From Nostoc foliaceum FACHB-393 (lineage in GTDB: Bacteria > Cyanobacteriota > Cyanobacteriia > Cyanobacteriales > Nostocaceae): a DNA stretch of 64,000 bases. Below are positions 49,492-59,675 of the stretch, in pieces (positions within the stretch are counted from its first letter, which is position 1; the number at the start of each line of letters is the position of its first letter). The DNA is taken from NCBI RefSeq assembly GCF_014698505.1, contig NZ_JACJTD010000028.1, forward strand, positions 1-64,000, written 5' to 3'. A model generated the notes under the pieces. That model had not been told where the DNA came from. It searched no databases and worked only from the letters and a program-made list of their open reading frames with translations. The position numbers were made by a program, and so were the translations under genes.

Positions 49492-51831
49492 TTAATCAAT
49501 TACACTATCCGCAGGCAGAAACTCTTTGAGGGCTTCTGCCTCAGCAGCTTTCACCACTGGGATAGAAAGAGGTACTGAACTAGCGATCGCAAATAACTGT
49601 TGTAGTTGGCTCAGACCTGTCAAGCCACCACATAATAATACTTGGTCGCCAACTCGCAAATCCATGCCGCCATCAGGATAGCGGATAAACTTGCCATCGC
49701 GCCGGATCGCCTGTACCTGTACTCCAAATTGCTTGCTGATATCTAAATCTGCAAGGGTTTTACCTAGGGTTGGCGTATCTGCATTAACTGTAATCCACTG
49801 GCAAGCACTATTTTCTCCGGGAACAGCAGCTTGTCCTTTAGCAAATTCTGCCAAAGCTGCCAGTTCTTCATCTGCTCCGACTACCAGCAAGCGATCGCCA
49901 TCCTCTAATCTAGTTTGATTATTGGGATAATCGATTTCATCACCATTAGCGCGGCGAATTGCCATCAAACTCGCTCCTGTTAAGTAGCGCATATCTGCTT
50001 CCTCTATACTCATACCAATTAAGGGCGAATTAGATGGTAGAGGATACCAGCGCTGATTTAGATCGCGAGTTGCTTGGCGCAAATCGCGGGCTACTTCAGT
50101 TGCAGAACGCTCTGGTCGCAAATCTAAATAATGATCGTTGCGGATTTGCTGCATTTCGCGTTGGACGACAGCTGGCGACAACAAGCCTAAGCTTGTTAAT
50201 AAATGAGTTGCCATTTCTAAGCTGGCTTCAAACTCTGGTTGGACAACTTCTTTTGCTCCCAATTGATACAGCACCTCAATATTTTTATCCTGGGTAGCAC
50301 GGACAACCAAATCTAATTCTGGGCACAATTCCAGAGCGCGTTTCAAGCAAAGACGGGTACTCATGGGGTCTGGAAGTGCGATCGCCATTCCTTTGGCATG
50401 ATTCACCCCGGCGGTTTCCAAAACATGTAAACTCACGCAATTGCCATAGACATAAGGCAGCCCAGCCTCACGTAACTGTTGAATTCTACTCTCTGATTGG
50501 TCGATGATTACCATCGGCAGGTCGTGTTGCTGCAACAACTTCACCAAATTCTTGCCCACTCGCCCATAGCCGCAGACTACCACATGGTCTTTGAAAGGCA
50601 AATCTTCCGACACATCCCGTACCTGATCTTCTTGTAAATACGGTTTCAACCAAGGCATTGATTCGGCAAAATTAAATAAAAATGGCACTAACCGCAGGAC
50701 AAAGGGAGTAAGCATGAGAGTGACTGCGGTGGTTCCCAAAATTAATAAGTATATCTGCCGGGACACCAGCCCTAATGATTGCCCTTCACTGGCGAGAACA
50801 AAAGAAAATTCCCCAATTTGCGCCAGTCCCAAACCGGCGATTATGGCTGTTTTCAAAGGGTAGCGGAACAGCTTTACTAAGGGCGTGATAATCAGAAATT
50901 TACCTACGAAAACTAGCGCCACCAATCCTAAAATCAATTCCAGATTATTCCACAGAAACACTGGGTCAATTAACATCCCAATAGCGGCAAAAAATAAACT
51001 GGCAAAGATATCTCGCAGTGGTTCCACATAAGTCAGGGTTTGATCGGCGTATTCCACCTCAGAAATCATCAAACCCGCGACAAACGCCCCCATTTCAATC
51101 GACAGCCCCAAATGCTCTGTCAATAGGGCAATGCCTAAACACAGGGCTACAACTCCTAATAAAAATAGTTCTCGGCTTTCGGTACGGGCTAACAGTCGCA
51201 ACAAAGGCGGTATTAGCCAAATCCCCGCAGCTATTGCACCAGCAGCAAATAAACCAATCGAAGCTAGCGCTGTGAGGACAGTGATACCAATGGTTTCTGC
51301 GGGTTGGTTGAGGGCTGGCAAGACTGCTAACATCAGTCCCAGTGCCAAGTCCTGTACTACCAAAATCCCTAGCATCACTTGCCCGTGAGGCGTTTCTGTT
51401 TCGTTGCGTTCCATCAAGCACTTGAGAACAACGGCTGTGGAAGACAAGGACAGAATACACCCCAAAAACATGCCCTTAGCAGGTAAGGCTCCCCAGGCTC
51501 CGGTTAATGCGCATACTACAACTGTCACCAAAATTGTCAGAGCAATCTGAAGTCCCCCTCCGCCAAGAGCGATCGCTTTTACCTTCTTGAGTTCCGCAAA
51601 GGAAAATTCCACACCCAAGGCGAATAATAAAAAGGCAACCCCGAACTGTGCCAGAGTCTCTACTTGAATAAGTTCTTTAATCAATCCCAGTCCGGCTGGG
51701 CCAATGATCATCCCGCCAATCAGATACCCTAACAGCACAGGTTGCCGCAAAAGTGCCGCCAACAGCCCACCGCAGGCTGCAACACCCAAAACTAAAACTA
51801 AATCAACAATTAGCCTAAAATCTTCTTGCAC
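49492..51831 (-). CDS. CPA2-type monovalent cation:proton antiporter with RCK domains
   Basis: A 779-residue KefB/KefC-like protein. The membrane part (about 1-385) has twelve to thirteen helices, with ALGVEFSFAELKKVKAI, GCILSLSSTAVVLKCL, ELFLLGVVALCLGIALLTEHLGLSIEMGAFVAG (in part) and GLAQIGEFSFVLASEG, as in Na+/H+ exchangers. A TrkA-N/RCK domain follows with the nucleotide-binding fold VVVCGYGRVGKNLVKLL (about 412-428), then two TrkA-C domains (about 600-755; RLEDGDRLLVVG, LRVGDQVLLCG). It exports K+ or Na+ in exchange for H+, gated by nucleotide binding. No ancillary KefF/KefG gene adjoins it. Confidence 0.93.
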   Translation of the reverse strand: MQEDFRLIVDLVLVLGVAACGGLLAALLRQPVLLGYLIGGMIIGPAGLGLIKELIQVETLAQFGVAFLLFALGVEFSFAELKKVKAIALGGGGLQIALTILVTVVVCALTGAWGALPAKGMFLGCILSLSSTAVVLKCLMERNETETPHGQVMLGILVVQDLALGLMLAVLPALNQPAETIGITVLTALASIGLFAAGAIAAGIWLIPPLLRLLARTESRELFLLGVVALCLGIALLTEHLGLSIEMGAFVAGLMISEVEYADQTLTYVEPLRDIFASLFFAAIGMLIDPVFLWNNLELILGLVALVFVGKFLIITPLVKLFRYPLKTAIIAGLGLAQIGEFSFVLASEGQSLGLVSRQIYLLILGTTAVTLMLTPFVLRLVPFLFNFAESMPWLKPYLQEDQVRDVSEDLPFKDHVVVCGYGRVGKNLVKLLQQHDLPMVIIDQSESRIQQLREAGLPYVYGNCVSLHVLETAGVNHAKGMAIALPDPMSTRLCLKRALELCPELDLVVRATQDKNIEVLYQLGAKEVVQPEFEASLEMATHLLTSLGLLSPAVVQREMQQIRNDHYLDLRPERSATEVARDLRQATRDLNQRWYPLPSNSPLIGMSIEEADMRYLTGASLMAIRRANGDEIDYPNNQTRLEDGDRLLVVGADEELAALAEFAKGQAAVPGENSACQWITVNADTPTLGKTLADLDISKQFGVQVQAIRRDGKFIRYPDGGMDLRVGDQVLLCGGLTGLSQLQQLFAIASSVPLSIPVVKAAEAEALKEFLPADSVID

Positions 51832-51937
51832 CAGTTTTAAAAGAACTTTAATTAAGACCTATTAATTCAGGATACAAACTTTTACGATCGCAAACAGCTT
51901 GTTTGGTGAAGGTGCGACAAAATTTGCATATTGGGCA

Positions 51938-52915
51938 TTAAATTTTAGGCGAGCTAAGGGCATTCAGTAGCAGCAGTGACCACGGCACTTTAATATCGGG
52001 TATGAGCCATGAGTAATTTCTCAGTAGAGGTAATGCAGCCGGCAGCACAAAACGTAAAGAGCGTAGAGATGCAGGGCGATCGCCATTTTCATCTACAATT
52101 CCATATTTCTTAGCTAGTTCGGCAACAATCTGTACACGCCCTGTACGGCTCATGACATTTGGCTCACAAGCAAGTGCAGCAATCACCCGTCCAGTTAATA
52201 AGGGAGTTTCCCAGTTGTAGCGATCGCTAAGAAATGAGTTATTCTTTTCAGGATCATTGGTTTGATTCATTTCAGAAGCAAAACGGGAAAAAAGCTCAGT
52301 ACCAACAATACCTGGCCAAATTGAAACAGAAGCGACATTATGGGGTTTTAACTCAACAGCCATATCAGCTGCTAGGCGATCGCAAGCTGCTTTCCCAGCA
52401 CCGTATGCTGTATTAAATATATAAGACATACTACCCCACGAGGAAATGGTGCAAATTAGTCCAGAGTTCCGCTTGGTCATCATTCGGGCAGCAAAAACAC
52501 TCGCAACATAGTGGCTACGAAGACCAACGTTATTACTAGCATCCCAAAGACTTGGTTCACAATCCCAAAAGGGCTGCCCATAAGCGTCTTTTAATGCCTG
52601 AACTCCTGAGTAAGCATTATTCACCAGTAGGTCGAGTTGTCCATCCTGCTCATCTTGGATGCGCTCAAACAGTAAACGCACCTGCTCATCGTCGCTGTGG
52701 TCTACTCGGACGGGAATGCACACACCACCAACTTCCTCTATGGCTGATTGCGTTTCGCTAAGACTCCCTGAAACTGCATCACTGGAAGAGTTATTGAGGC
52801 TGCGCCCGGTAACATATACAGTTGCCCCAGCCTCACCCAAGCCAATAGCAATTCCCCTACCAATCCCCCGCGTAGCACCTGTGACTAATGCCACTCTACC
52901 CTCAAGATGTCTCAT
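51938..52915 (-). CDS. SDR family oxidoreductase (DHRS1-like)
   Basis: A 325-residue short-chain dehydrogenase. The Rossmann motif is VALVTGATRGIGRGIAIGL (about 8-26), NNAYSG is the structural NNAG-equivalent, and catalysis uses Ser (TISSWGSM) and AYGAGKAACDRLAADMA with the YxxxK pair. The overall layout with SSWGSMSYIFNTAYG is typical of the DHRS1-type group. The frame extends to 53050, but the extra 45 residues overlap the giant kinase. The ATG at 52915 (MRHLEGRVALVTG), with AAGGGA upstream, is the proper start. Substrate unknown. Confidence 0.9.
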   Translation of the reverse strand: MRHLEGRVALVTGATRGIGRGIAIGLGEAGATVYVTGRSLNNSSSDAVSGSLSETQSAIEEVGGVCIPVRVDHSDDEQVRLLFERIQDEQDGQLDLLVNNAYSGVQALKDAYGQPFWDCEPSLWDASNNVGLRSHYVASVFAARMMTKRNSGLICTISSWGSMSYIFNTAYGAGKAACDRLAADMAVELKPHNVASVSIWPGIVGTELFSRFASEMNQTNDPEKNNSFLSDRYNWETPLLTGRVIAALACEPNVMSRTGRVQIVAELAKKYGIVDENGDRPASLRSLRFVLPAALPLLRNYSWLIPDIKVPWSLLLLNALSSPKI

Positions 52916-52927
52916 AATAATCCCTTT

Positions 52928-52965
52928 TCTCTGCTCTCTTGCTACCCCCTGCCCCCTGCCTCCTT
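52928..52965. repeat. CCCCCTGCCCCCTGCC-type repeat run between genes
   Basis: CTACCCCCTGCCCCCTGCCTCC fills the 49-nt gap between the giant kinase stop and the SDR start. Similar C-rich words are at 29716 and inside nifJ at 42190. Confidence 0.6.
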
Positions 52966-55900
52966 CATCGGTATAACCAAACCCGCAAGAGTGAAAGCAG
53001 TTGCTCAGTATCCACGGGTTTGGTGATGTAGTCTGATGCACCGGCTTCAATACACTTTTCGCGATCGCCTTGCATGGCTTTAGCGGTCAGCGCAATGATT
53101 GGCAAAGATTGAAATTGCTCGTTTTGGCGGATTAAGCGTGTTGTTTCGTAACCATCCATTTCTGGCATCATTACGTCCATCAAAACGACATCAATATCTG
53201 GTGTAGTTTCCAACAGAGTAATCCCCGCAATGCCATTTTCAGCATATAAAACCTGTATTTGATAACGCTCTAGCATACTTGTCAGCGCAAAAATATTACG
53301 CACATCGTCATCGACAATTAGCGCTTTCTTGCCAGCGAGTAAGTAGTCTATGGAATGCAGTTGTTCAAGTATTTGGCGTTTGGGTGCAGGTAAATTTGCT
53401 TGGACTCGGTGTAAAAATAATGCTGTTTCATCAAGGAGACGTTCGGGCGATCGCACATCTTTAATGATGATTGTTTCGGCAATCCGTCTGAGTTCCGTTT
53501 CTTGAACTTTGCTAATTTCTCTACCTGTATAGACAATAATTGGTAAATTTTTGCCGTGGGGTAGAAGCTTTATCTGCTCGATCAGTTCAAACCCGGTCAT
53601 GTCGGGTAGCCCTAAATCGAGAACGAGGCAATCAAAATGCTGGGAGCGAATAGCTTCTAGAGCTGCTGTACCTGTGCCTACAGCAGTAGTAGCAACATCG
53701 CTGTTGCCAATTAACTCAACAATACTAAGCCGTTGAGTGTCGTCGTCTTCGACTACTAACAAATTTTTTATTTGGCGCTCAACAAAACCTTTAATTTTGG
53801 CCAACGCCTCAGATATTGTTTCACTGGTTAAGGGCTTTTGCAGATATGCGATCGCACCTAGTTGCAAACCGCGTTGTCTCCCTTCCTCAACTGTCATGAT
53901 ATGTACAGGAATGTGACGGGTATTTGGGTCATGTTTCAGACGATCTAATACCGTCCAACCATCCATTTCTGGCAACCTGATATCTAGCAAAACGGCTGAA
54001 GGTTGGAATTGCTGCGCTAGCATCAAACCTGTACTGCCTGTTTGGGCTGTGATCACCTTGAATCCTTGCTGTTGCGCCATCTCTAGAAGGATGCGCGCAA
54101 AATTAATGTCATCCTCGACAATTAGTAACACGCGATCGCCTCTTTCAATTGCAGCGCGATCGTCATTTAGGAGTGGGGAGTGGGAAGTAGTAGGTACAGA
54201 CGCAATTAATCGCGTCTGTGCTGAACCAGGAGTGGGAAATGTCGATGTAGAGTCAGAAATCAATTGTGGGAAAAAGAACGTAAAGGTGCTACCTTGACCT
54301 GGTTGACTGACCAGTTTAATTTCGCCGCCAAAGAGACGAGCGATTTCGCGGCTAATTGATAAGCCCAATCCGGTACCACCGTATCTCCGACTGGTAGAGC
54401 CATCGGCTTGCTGAAATGCCTCAAAAATTACTTTTTGCTTGTCGGGGGCAATGCCAATACCTGTATCGCTGACTGAGAAGGCGATGACATTTTGGGCGCG
54501 ATTCAAAGTTTCCTGGTCATTGCTCCATCCTTGCTTCGCTACCGCAATCCGCAAGCGGACTTCTCCTTGCTCTGTAAATTTAAAAGCGTTGGAGAGCAGA
54601 TTTTTCAACACCTGTTGTAAGCGTTTGACATCTGTATAAATGCTGTTTGGCAATTCGGGAGTAAATTCAATTGCGAAGGCAAGTCCTTTGTTCTGAGCTA
54701 TTTGCCGGAAGGTACGCTCAATCTGGTCGCCCAACTCTGATAATGGCATTTGGGTCATGTCAATCGACATAGTTCCAGATTCAATTTTAGCGAGATCCAG
54801 AATGTCATTGATTAACGCCAACAAATCAGTACCTGCTGAGTAAATTGTCTGGCTGTATTCGACTTGCTTGGCAGTGAGGTTGTGATCAATGTTATCTGCC
54901 AACAACTTCGCCAAAATCAACAAGCTGTTCAACGGTGTCCGCAGTTCATGGGACATATTGGCGAGAAACTCAGACTTATATTTTGAAGAAAGGGCTAGTT
55001 GTTCAGCCTTGTCTTCCAAAGACATTCTTGCTTGTTCGATTTCCCGATTTTTGCGCTCGACTTCTTGCTTTTGTATGGCTAACAACTCTGCCTTTTCTTC
55101 TAACTCAGCGTTAGTTTGTTGCAACTCCTCTTGTTGTCCTTTGAGTAAGTCTTCTGAGGTTTTGAGTGATTGGGCTTGTTGTTCTAAGCGCTTGTTGGTT
55201 TCCCGGAGTTCATTTTGCTGGGTTTGGAGTTCTTCAGCCAAAGATTGCGACTGCTTTAGTAGTTCTTCGGTTCGCATGGATGCTGCGATCGTGTTGAGGA
55301 CGATCGCTATACTTTCGGTAAGCTGGTCGAAGAATGTTAGATGAATTTCACTAAAGCGACGGAAGGAAGCTAATTCTATGACTGCTGTCACCTGTCCTTC
55401 AAAGAGTACAGGTAACACCACCGCGTTAAGTGGAGACGCTTCTCCTAAACCAGAGGTAATTCTGACATAATCACTTGGTACGTCGGTCAATAGAATTCGC
55501 TCTTTTTCTAAAGCGCATTGTCCCACCAAACCTTCACCCAAGTGGAAGCGGTTAGCCAGATGTCTGCGTTCCCGGTAAGCGTAGCTACTAATTAGTTTCA
55601 AATACGCTGTATTTTCTGCTGAGTCCATCAGGAAGAATACGCCGTGTTGCGCTCCTACCAAGGGTGCTAGTTCTGAGAGAATTAGTTTAGATACGGTTTC
55701 CAAGTCTCGCTGCCCTTGCAGCATTCGGGTAAACTTGGCTAGGTTAGTTTTCAACCAATCTTGCTCAGTATTTTTCTGCGTTGTCTCCCGCAGGTTGGCA
55801 ATCATCTGGTTGATATTGTCTTTGAGTATCGCTACTTCGCCTAGTGCCTCGACGGCAATTGAACGAGTTAAATCGCCCTTAGTTACAGCTGTAGCAACTT

Positions 55901-58900
55901 CTGCGATCGCTCGCAACTGGGTTGTCAGTGTAGCAGCGAGTTCGTTCACATTATCTGTCAAATCTTTCCAAGTCCCAGCCGCCCCAGGGACTCTCGCTTG
56001 TCCTCCCAACTTCCCTTCAATTCCCACTTCTCGCGCCACTGTGGTTACTTGATTGGCAAATGTCGCTAGGGTATCAATCATCTCGTTGATTGTCTCTGCC
56101 AAGGTTTCAATTTCTCCCTTGGCATCTAACATCAGTTTCCGTTTCAAGTCACCGTTAGCAACTGCCGTTACAACTCTGGCGATACCGCGCACTTGTGCCG
56201 TTAAGTTCCCCGCCATCGAGTTAACGTTATCTGTTAAATCTTTCCAAGTCCCTGCAACACCTTGCACTTGCGCTTGTCCGCCCAACTTCCCTTCAGTTCC
56301 TACTTCCCGCGCCACCCGCGTTACTTCTGATGCAAAGGAACTAAGTTGATCCACCATTGTGTTGGTGGTGTTCTTCAAGTCCAAAATTTCGCCTCTGGCA
56401 TCGACGGTAATTTTTTTAGATAAGTCGCCATTAGCTACCGCTTTGGTAACTTCCGCGATGTTGCGAACTTGTCCCGTGAGGTTACCCGCCATCGAGTTAA
56501 CGTTATCCGTCAAATCTTTCCAAGTGCCTGCTACTCCTCTGACGTAAGCTTGCACGCCTAATTTCCCTTCCGTTCCCACTTCACGGGCAACCCTTGTAAC
56601 TTCCGATGCAAAAGAATTTAGCTGATCCACCATTGTATTAATGGTGTTTTTAAGCTCTTGAATTTCACCTTTCACATCAACGGTGATTTTCTTGGATAAG
56701 TCGCCATTTGCTACCGCCGTAGTAACTTCGGCAATGTTCCGCACTTGCGCCGTCAAACTTCCCGCCATGAAGTTTACGCTGTCAGTTAAATCTTTCCAAG
56801 TTCCGGCTACACCTTTAACTTCCGCTTGTACGCCCAACTTCCCTTCTGTTCCCACCTCCCGCGCTACCCGCGTCACTTCACTTGCAAAGGAGTTGAGTTG
56901 ATCCACCATTGTGTTGACGGTGTTTTTCAACTCCAAAATTTCACCTTTGACATCAACGGAGATTTTCTTAGATAAGTCGCCATTAGCTACGGCGGTGGTG
57001 ACGGCGGCAATGTTTCGCACCTGTGCCGTTAAACTTCCCGCCATGAAGTTCACGCTGTCGGTTAAGTCTTTCCAAGTACCAGCCACGCCGCGCACATCTG
57101 CTTGTACACCCAGTTTACCCTCGCTTCCCACCTCACGGGCAACCCGCGTTACTTCCGATGCAAAGGAGTTGAGTTGATCCACCATGATATTGATGGTATT
57201 CTTGAGTTCCAGAATTTCGCCTTTGACAGCAACAGTAATTTTCTTAGATAGATCACCATTGGCGATCGCAGTTGTAACTTCGGCAATGTTCCGCACCTGT
57301 GCCGTTAAACTTCCCGCCATGAAGTTCACGCTGTCGGTTAAATCTTTCCAAGTACCCGCAACGTCTTTCACTTCTGCTTGTACACCCAATTTACCTTCAG
57401 TTCCCACCTCACGCGCCACCCGCGTCACTTCACTTGCAAAGGAACTGAGTTGATCCACCATTGTATTAATGGTGTTTTTCAACTCCAGAATTTCACCTTT
57501 GACATCGACAGTGATTTTCTTGGAAAGGTCGCCTGTTGCAACGGCGGTAGTCACTTCGGCAATATTCCGCACTTGTGCCGTTAAGCTTCCCGCCATGAAA
57601 TTCACGCTGTCAGTTAAATCTTTCCAAGTGCCAGCAACTCCTTTAACTTCTGCTTGCACGCCCAACTTCCCTTCACTGCCCACCTCACGGGCAACCCTGG
57701 TGACTTCTGATGCAAAGGAATTCAGTTGATCCACCATTGTGTTGATGGTATTTTTCAACTCTAGAATTTCACCTTTGACATCAACGGTGATTTTCTTGGA
57801 TAAGTCGCCTGTTGCAACCGCCGTAGTTACTTCCGCGATATTTCGCACCTGTGCCGTTAAACTTCCCGCCATGAAGTTCACGCTGTCAGTTAAATCCTTC
57901 CAAGTGCCAGCCACGCCGCGCACATCGGCTTGCACTCCCAGTTTTCCTTCACTGCCCACCTCACGGGCAACTCTTGTTACTTCCGATGCAAAGGAACTGA
58001 GTTGATCCACCATGATATTGATGGTATTTTTGAGTTCAAAAATTTCACCTCTGACATCGACGGTGATTTTTTTAGATAGATCACCATTGGCGATCGCAGT
58101 AGCAACTTCGGCAATATTTCGCACCTGTCCGGTGAGATTTCCCGCCATTAAGTTAACGTTGTCGGTTAAATCTTTCCAAGTCCCTGCTACTCCCCGGACT
58201 TCTGCTTGCACGCCCAACTTCCCTTCAGTTCCCACCTCACGGGCAACCCGCGTTACTTCTGATGCAAAGGAATTCAGTTGATCCACCATCGTGTTGATGG
58301 TGTTTTTCAACTCCAGAATTTCGCCTTTGACATCCACAGTGATTTTCTTGGATAAGTCGCCATTTGCAACCGCCGTAGTCACTTCCGCAATATTCCGCAC
58401 TTGCGCCGTCAAGCTTCCCGCCATGAAATTCACACTATCGGTCAAGTCTTTCCACGTACCCGCTACCCCGCGAACTTCTGCTTGACCGCCCAATTTTCCT
58501 TCAGCACCCACCTCACGGGCAACTCTTGTTACTTCCGATGCAAAAGAATTAAGTTGATCCACCATGATGTTAACGGTGTTTTTCAACTCTAAAATTTCGC
58601 CTTTGACATCAACAGTGATTTTCTTGGATAAGTCGCCATTCGCTACCGCCGTTGTCACTTCCGCAATGTTACGGACTTGGGCTGTCAAATTCCCTGCCAT
58701 CAAGTTAACGTTATCGGTTAAATCTTTCCAAGTCCCTGCTACACCCTTAACTTCGGCTTGCACGCCCAATTTACCTTCAGTTCCCACCTCACGCGCCACC
58801 CGCGTTACTTCTGATGCAAAGGAATTAAGTTGATCCACCATCGTGTTGACGGTGTTTTTCAACTCTAAGATTTCGCCTTTCACATCGACAGTGATTTTTT

Positions 58901-59561
58901 TGGATAAGTCACCATTTGCGATCGCAGTTGCAACTTCGGCAATGTTGCGAACTTGTCCGGTAAGATTACCAGCCATCAAGTTAACGTTATCAGTCAAATC
59001 TTTCCAAGTGCCAGCAACACCTTGCACTTCGGCTTGAACGCCCAACTTCCCTTCGGTTCCTACCTCACGTGCAACCCGTGTTACTTCCGAAGCAAAAGAA
59101 CCAAGCCGATCTACCATCGTGTTAACGATATTAGCAGTTTGCAGAAACTCACCTTGAAGGGGTCTGCCATCGATTTCTGTTGCGATCGTTTGCGATAAGT
59201 CACCATTGGCGACTGACCGAATTACCCGAGTAGTTTCAGCCGTTGGTTGAACTAAATCTGTAATGAGAGTATTGACAGAAGTAACGCAATGTGACCAAGA
59301 ACCATGAACATCTCCGAGAGAGGCGCGTTCAGCAATTTTGCCTTCTTTGCCGACAACGTTACCAATCCGTTGTAGTTCTGCCGCCATTCGCTCATTCTGG
59401 TGAATAATATCATTGAGCGTATCAGCGATTTTCCCCGCTACACCAGTATGATCTATGGGCATCCGAGCAGAGAAATCACCCTGTTTAACAGCATTCAGCG
59501 TTCTTAGTAGCTGATTTAAATCTAGATTATCGCTGTCTCTAGTTAACTGTTCGGTTGCCAT
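52965..59561 (-). CDS. Giant poly-HAMP hybrid histidine kinase
   Basis: A 2198-residue, apparently soluble hybrid kinase, with no membrane helix. A diverged HAMP-like leader (about 1-147) precedes twelve tandem 92-residue units (about 148-1252) that each hold WKDLTDNVN or WKDLTDSVN and VANGDLSKKITVDVKGEI, a double-HAMP pattern. Then come GAF (about 1280-1430), a long coiled coil (about 1440-1525), HisKA with His1538 (FLANMSHELRTPLN), HATPase (VSDTGIGIAPDK, YGGTGLGLSIS), and three receivers (about 1808-1925 LLDIRLPEMDG, 1932-2050 LVLDLGLPDMTG, 2079-2195 VLMDVMMPEMDG). It resembles the fungal group III (Nik1) kinase plan. A dispersed palindrome is in frame at about 1782-1789. Stimulus unknown; osmotic or mechanical sensing is an analogy. 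Confidence 0.93.
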   Translation of the reverse strand: MATEQLTRDSDNLDLNQLLRTLNAVKQGDFSARMPIDHTGVAGKIADTLNDIIHQNERMAAELQRIGNVVGKEGKIAERASLGDVHGSWSHCVTSVNTLITDLVQPTAETTRVIRSVANGDLSQTIATEIDGRPLQGEFLQTANIVNTMVDRLGSFASEVTRVAREVGTEGKLGVQAEVQGVAGTWKDLTDNVNLMAGNLTGQVRNIAEVATAIANGDLSKKITVDVKGEILELKNTVNTMVDQLNSFASEVTRVAREVGTEGKLGVQAEVKGVAGTWKDLTDNVNLMAGNLTAQVRNIAEVTTAVANGDLSKKITVDVKGEILELKNTVNIMVDQLNSFASEVTRVAREVGAEGKLGGQAEVRGVAGTWKDLTDSVNFMAGSLTAQVRNIAEVTTAVANGDLSKKITVDVKGEILELKNTINTMVDQLNSFASEVTRVAREVGTEGKLGVQAEVRGVAGTWKDLTDNVNLMAGNLTGQVRNIAEVATAIANGDLSKKITVDVRGEIFELKNTINIMVDQLSSFASEVTRVAREVGSEGKLGVQADVRGVAGTWKDLTDSVNFMAGSLTAQVRNIAEVTTAVATGDLSKKITVDVKGEILELKNTINTMVDQLNSFASEVTRVAREVGSEGKLGVQAEVKGVAGTWKDLTDSVNFMAGSLTAQVRNIAEVTTAVATGDLSKKITVDVKGEILELKNTINTMVDQLSSFASEVTRVAREVGTEGKLGVQAEVKDVAGTWKDLTDSVNFMAGSLTAQVRNIAEVTTAIANGDLSKKITVAVKGEILELKNTINIMVDQLNSFASEVTRVAREVGSEGKLGVQADVRGVAGTWKDLTDSVNFMAGSLTAQVRNIAAVTTAVANGDLSKKISVDVKGEILELKNTVNTMVDQLNSFASEVTRVAREVGTEGKLGVQAEVKGVAGTWKDLTDSVNFMAGSLTAQVRNIAEVTTAVANGDLSKKITVDVKGEIQELKNTINTMVDQLNSFASEVTRVAREVGTEGKLGVQAYVRGVAGTWKDLTDNVNSMAGNLTGQVRNIAEVTKAVANGDLSKKITVDARGEILDLKNTTNTMVDQLSSFASEVTRVAREVGTEGKLGGQAQVQGVAGTWKDLTDNVNSMAGNLTAQVRGIARVVTAVANGDLKRKLMLDAKGEIETLAETINEMIDTLATFANQVTTVAREVGIEGKLGGQARVPGAAGTWKDLTDNVNELAATLTTQLRAIAEVATAVTKGDLTRSIAVEALGEVAILKDNINQMIANLRETTQKNTEQDWLKTNLAKFTRMLQGQRDLETVSKLILSELAPLVGAQHGVFFLMDSAENTAYLKLISSYAYRERRHLANRFHLGEGLVGQCALEKERILLTDVPSDYVRITSGLGEASPLNAVVLPVLFEGQVTAVIELASFRRFSEIHLTFFDQLTESIAIVLNTIAASMRTEELLKQSQSLAEELQTQQNELRETNKRLEQQAQSLKTSEDLLKGQQEELQQTNAELEEKAELLAIQKQEVERKNREIEQARMSLEDKAEQLALSSKYKSEFLANMSHELRTPLNSLLILAKLLADNIDHNLTAKQVEYSQTIYSAGTDLLALINDILDLAKIESGTMSIDMTQMPLSELGDQIERTFRQIAQNKGLAFAIEFTPELPNSIYTDVKRLQQVLKNLLSNAFKFTEQGEVRLRIAVAKQGWSNDQETLNRAQNVIAFSVSDTGIGIAPDKQKVIFEAFQQADGSTSRRYGGTGLGLSISREIARLFGGEIKLVSQPGQGSTFTFFFPQLISDSTSTFPTPGSAQTRLIASVPTTSHSPLLNDDRAAIERGDRVLLIVEDDINFARILLEMAQQQGFKVITAQTGSTGLMLAQQFQPSAVLLDIRLPEMDGWTVLDRLKHDPNTRHIPVHIMTVEEGRQRGLQLGAIAYLQKPLTSETISEALAKIKGFVERQIKNLLVVEDDDTQRLSIVELIGNSDVATTAVGTGTAALEAIRSQHFDCLVLDLGLPDMTGFELIEQIKLLPHGKNLPIIVYTGREISKVQETELRRIAETIIIKDVRSPERLLDETALFLHRVQANLPAPKRQILEQLHSIDYLLAGKKALIVDDDVRNIFALTSMLERYQIQVLYAENGIAGITLLETTPDIDVVLMDVMMPEMDGYETTRLIRQNEQFQSLPIIALTAKAMQGDREKCIEAGASDYITKPVDTEQLLSLLRVWLYR
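54196..54219. repeat. AGACGCAATT palindrome inside the giant kinase
   Basis: ACAGACGCAATT-AATCGCGTCTGT (12-nt arms with one mismatch) encodes part of AQTRLIAS between the HATPase domain and the first receiver, in a non-conserved linker. The same eight-letter word is found in nifJ and chlH. Confidence 0.85.
55806..59118 (-). repeat. Twelve tandem 276-bp repeats encoding the poly-HAMP array
   Basis: Near-identical 276-bp units with a recurring TTGATCCACCAT (plus strand) boundary word at about 56346, 56622, 56899, 57174, 57450, 57726, 58002, 58278, 58554, 58830 and 59108. Codon-level similarity is high across neighbouring units, and decreases toward the two kinase-proximal units. The array produces the many shadow frames on the plus strand. 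Confidence 0.93.
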
Positions 59562-59675
59562 AGCCTTATCTCTAAAGAATTTCCTGGGTTTTGGTGTTTA
59601 AAGAAGGTTTTCTCAAAGCAGAAAGTTGATTTTAACTGCTTTTAGGTTTTCTGGTACTCGTTATAGCAACAAATC

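Noticed and set aside
52916..53050. N-terminal extension of the SDR frame
   Set aside because: It overlaps the end of the giant kinase and the C-rich repeat; the ATG at 52915 gives the canonical SDR N-terminus.
55735..59198. Many plus-strand open frames of 60-150 codons
   Set aside because: They are the antisense shadow of the 276-bp HAMP repeats, recurring with the same period and wording.
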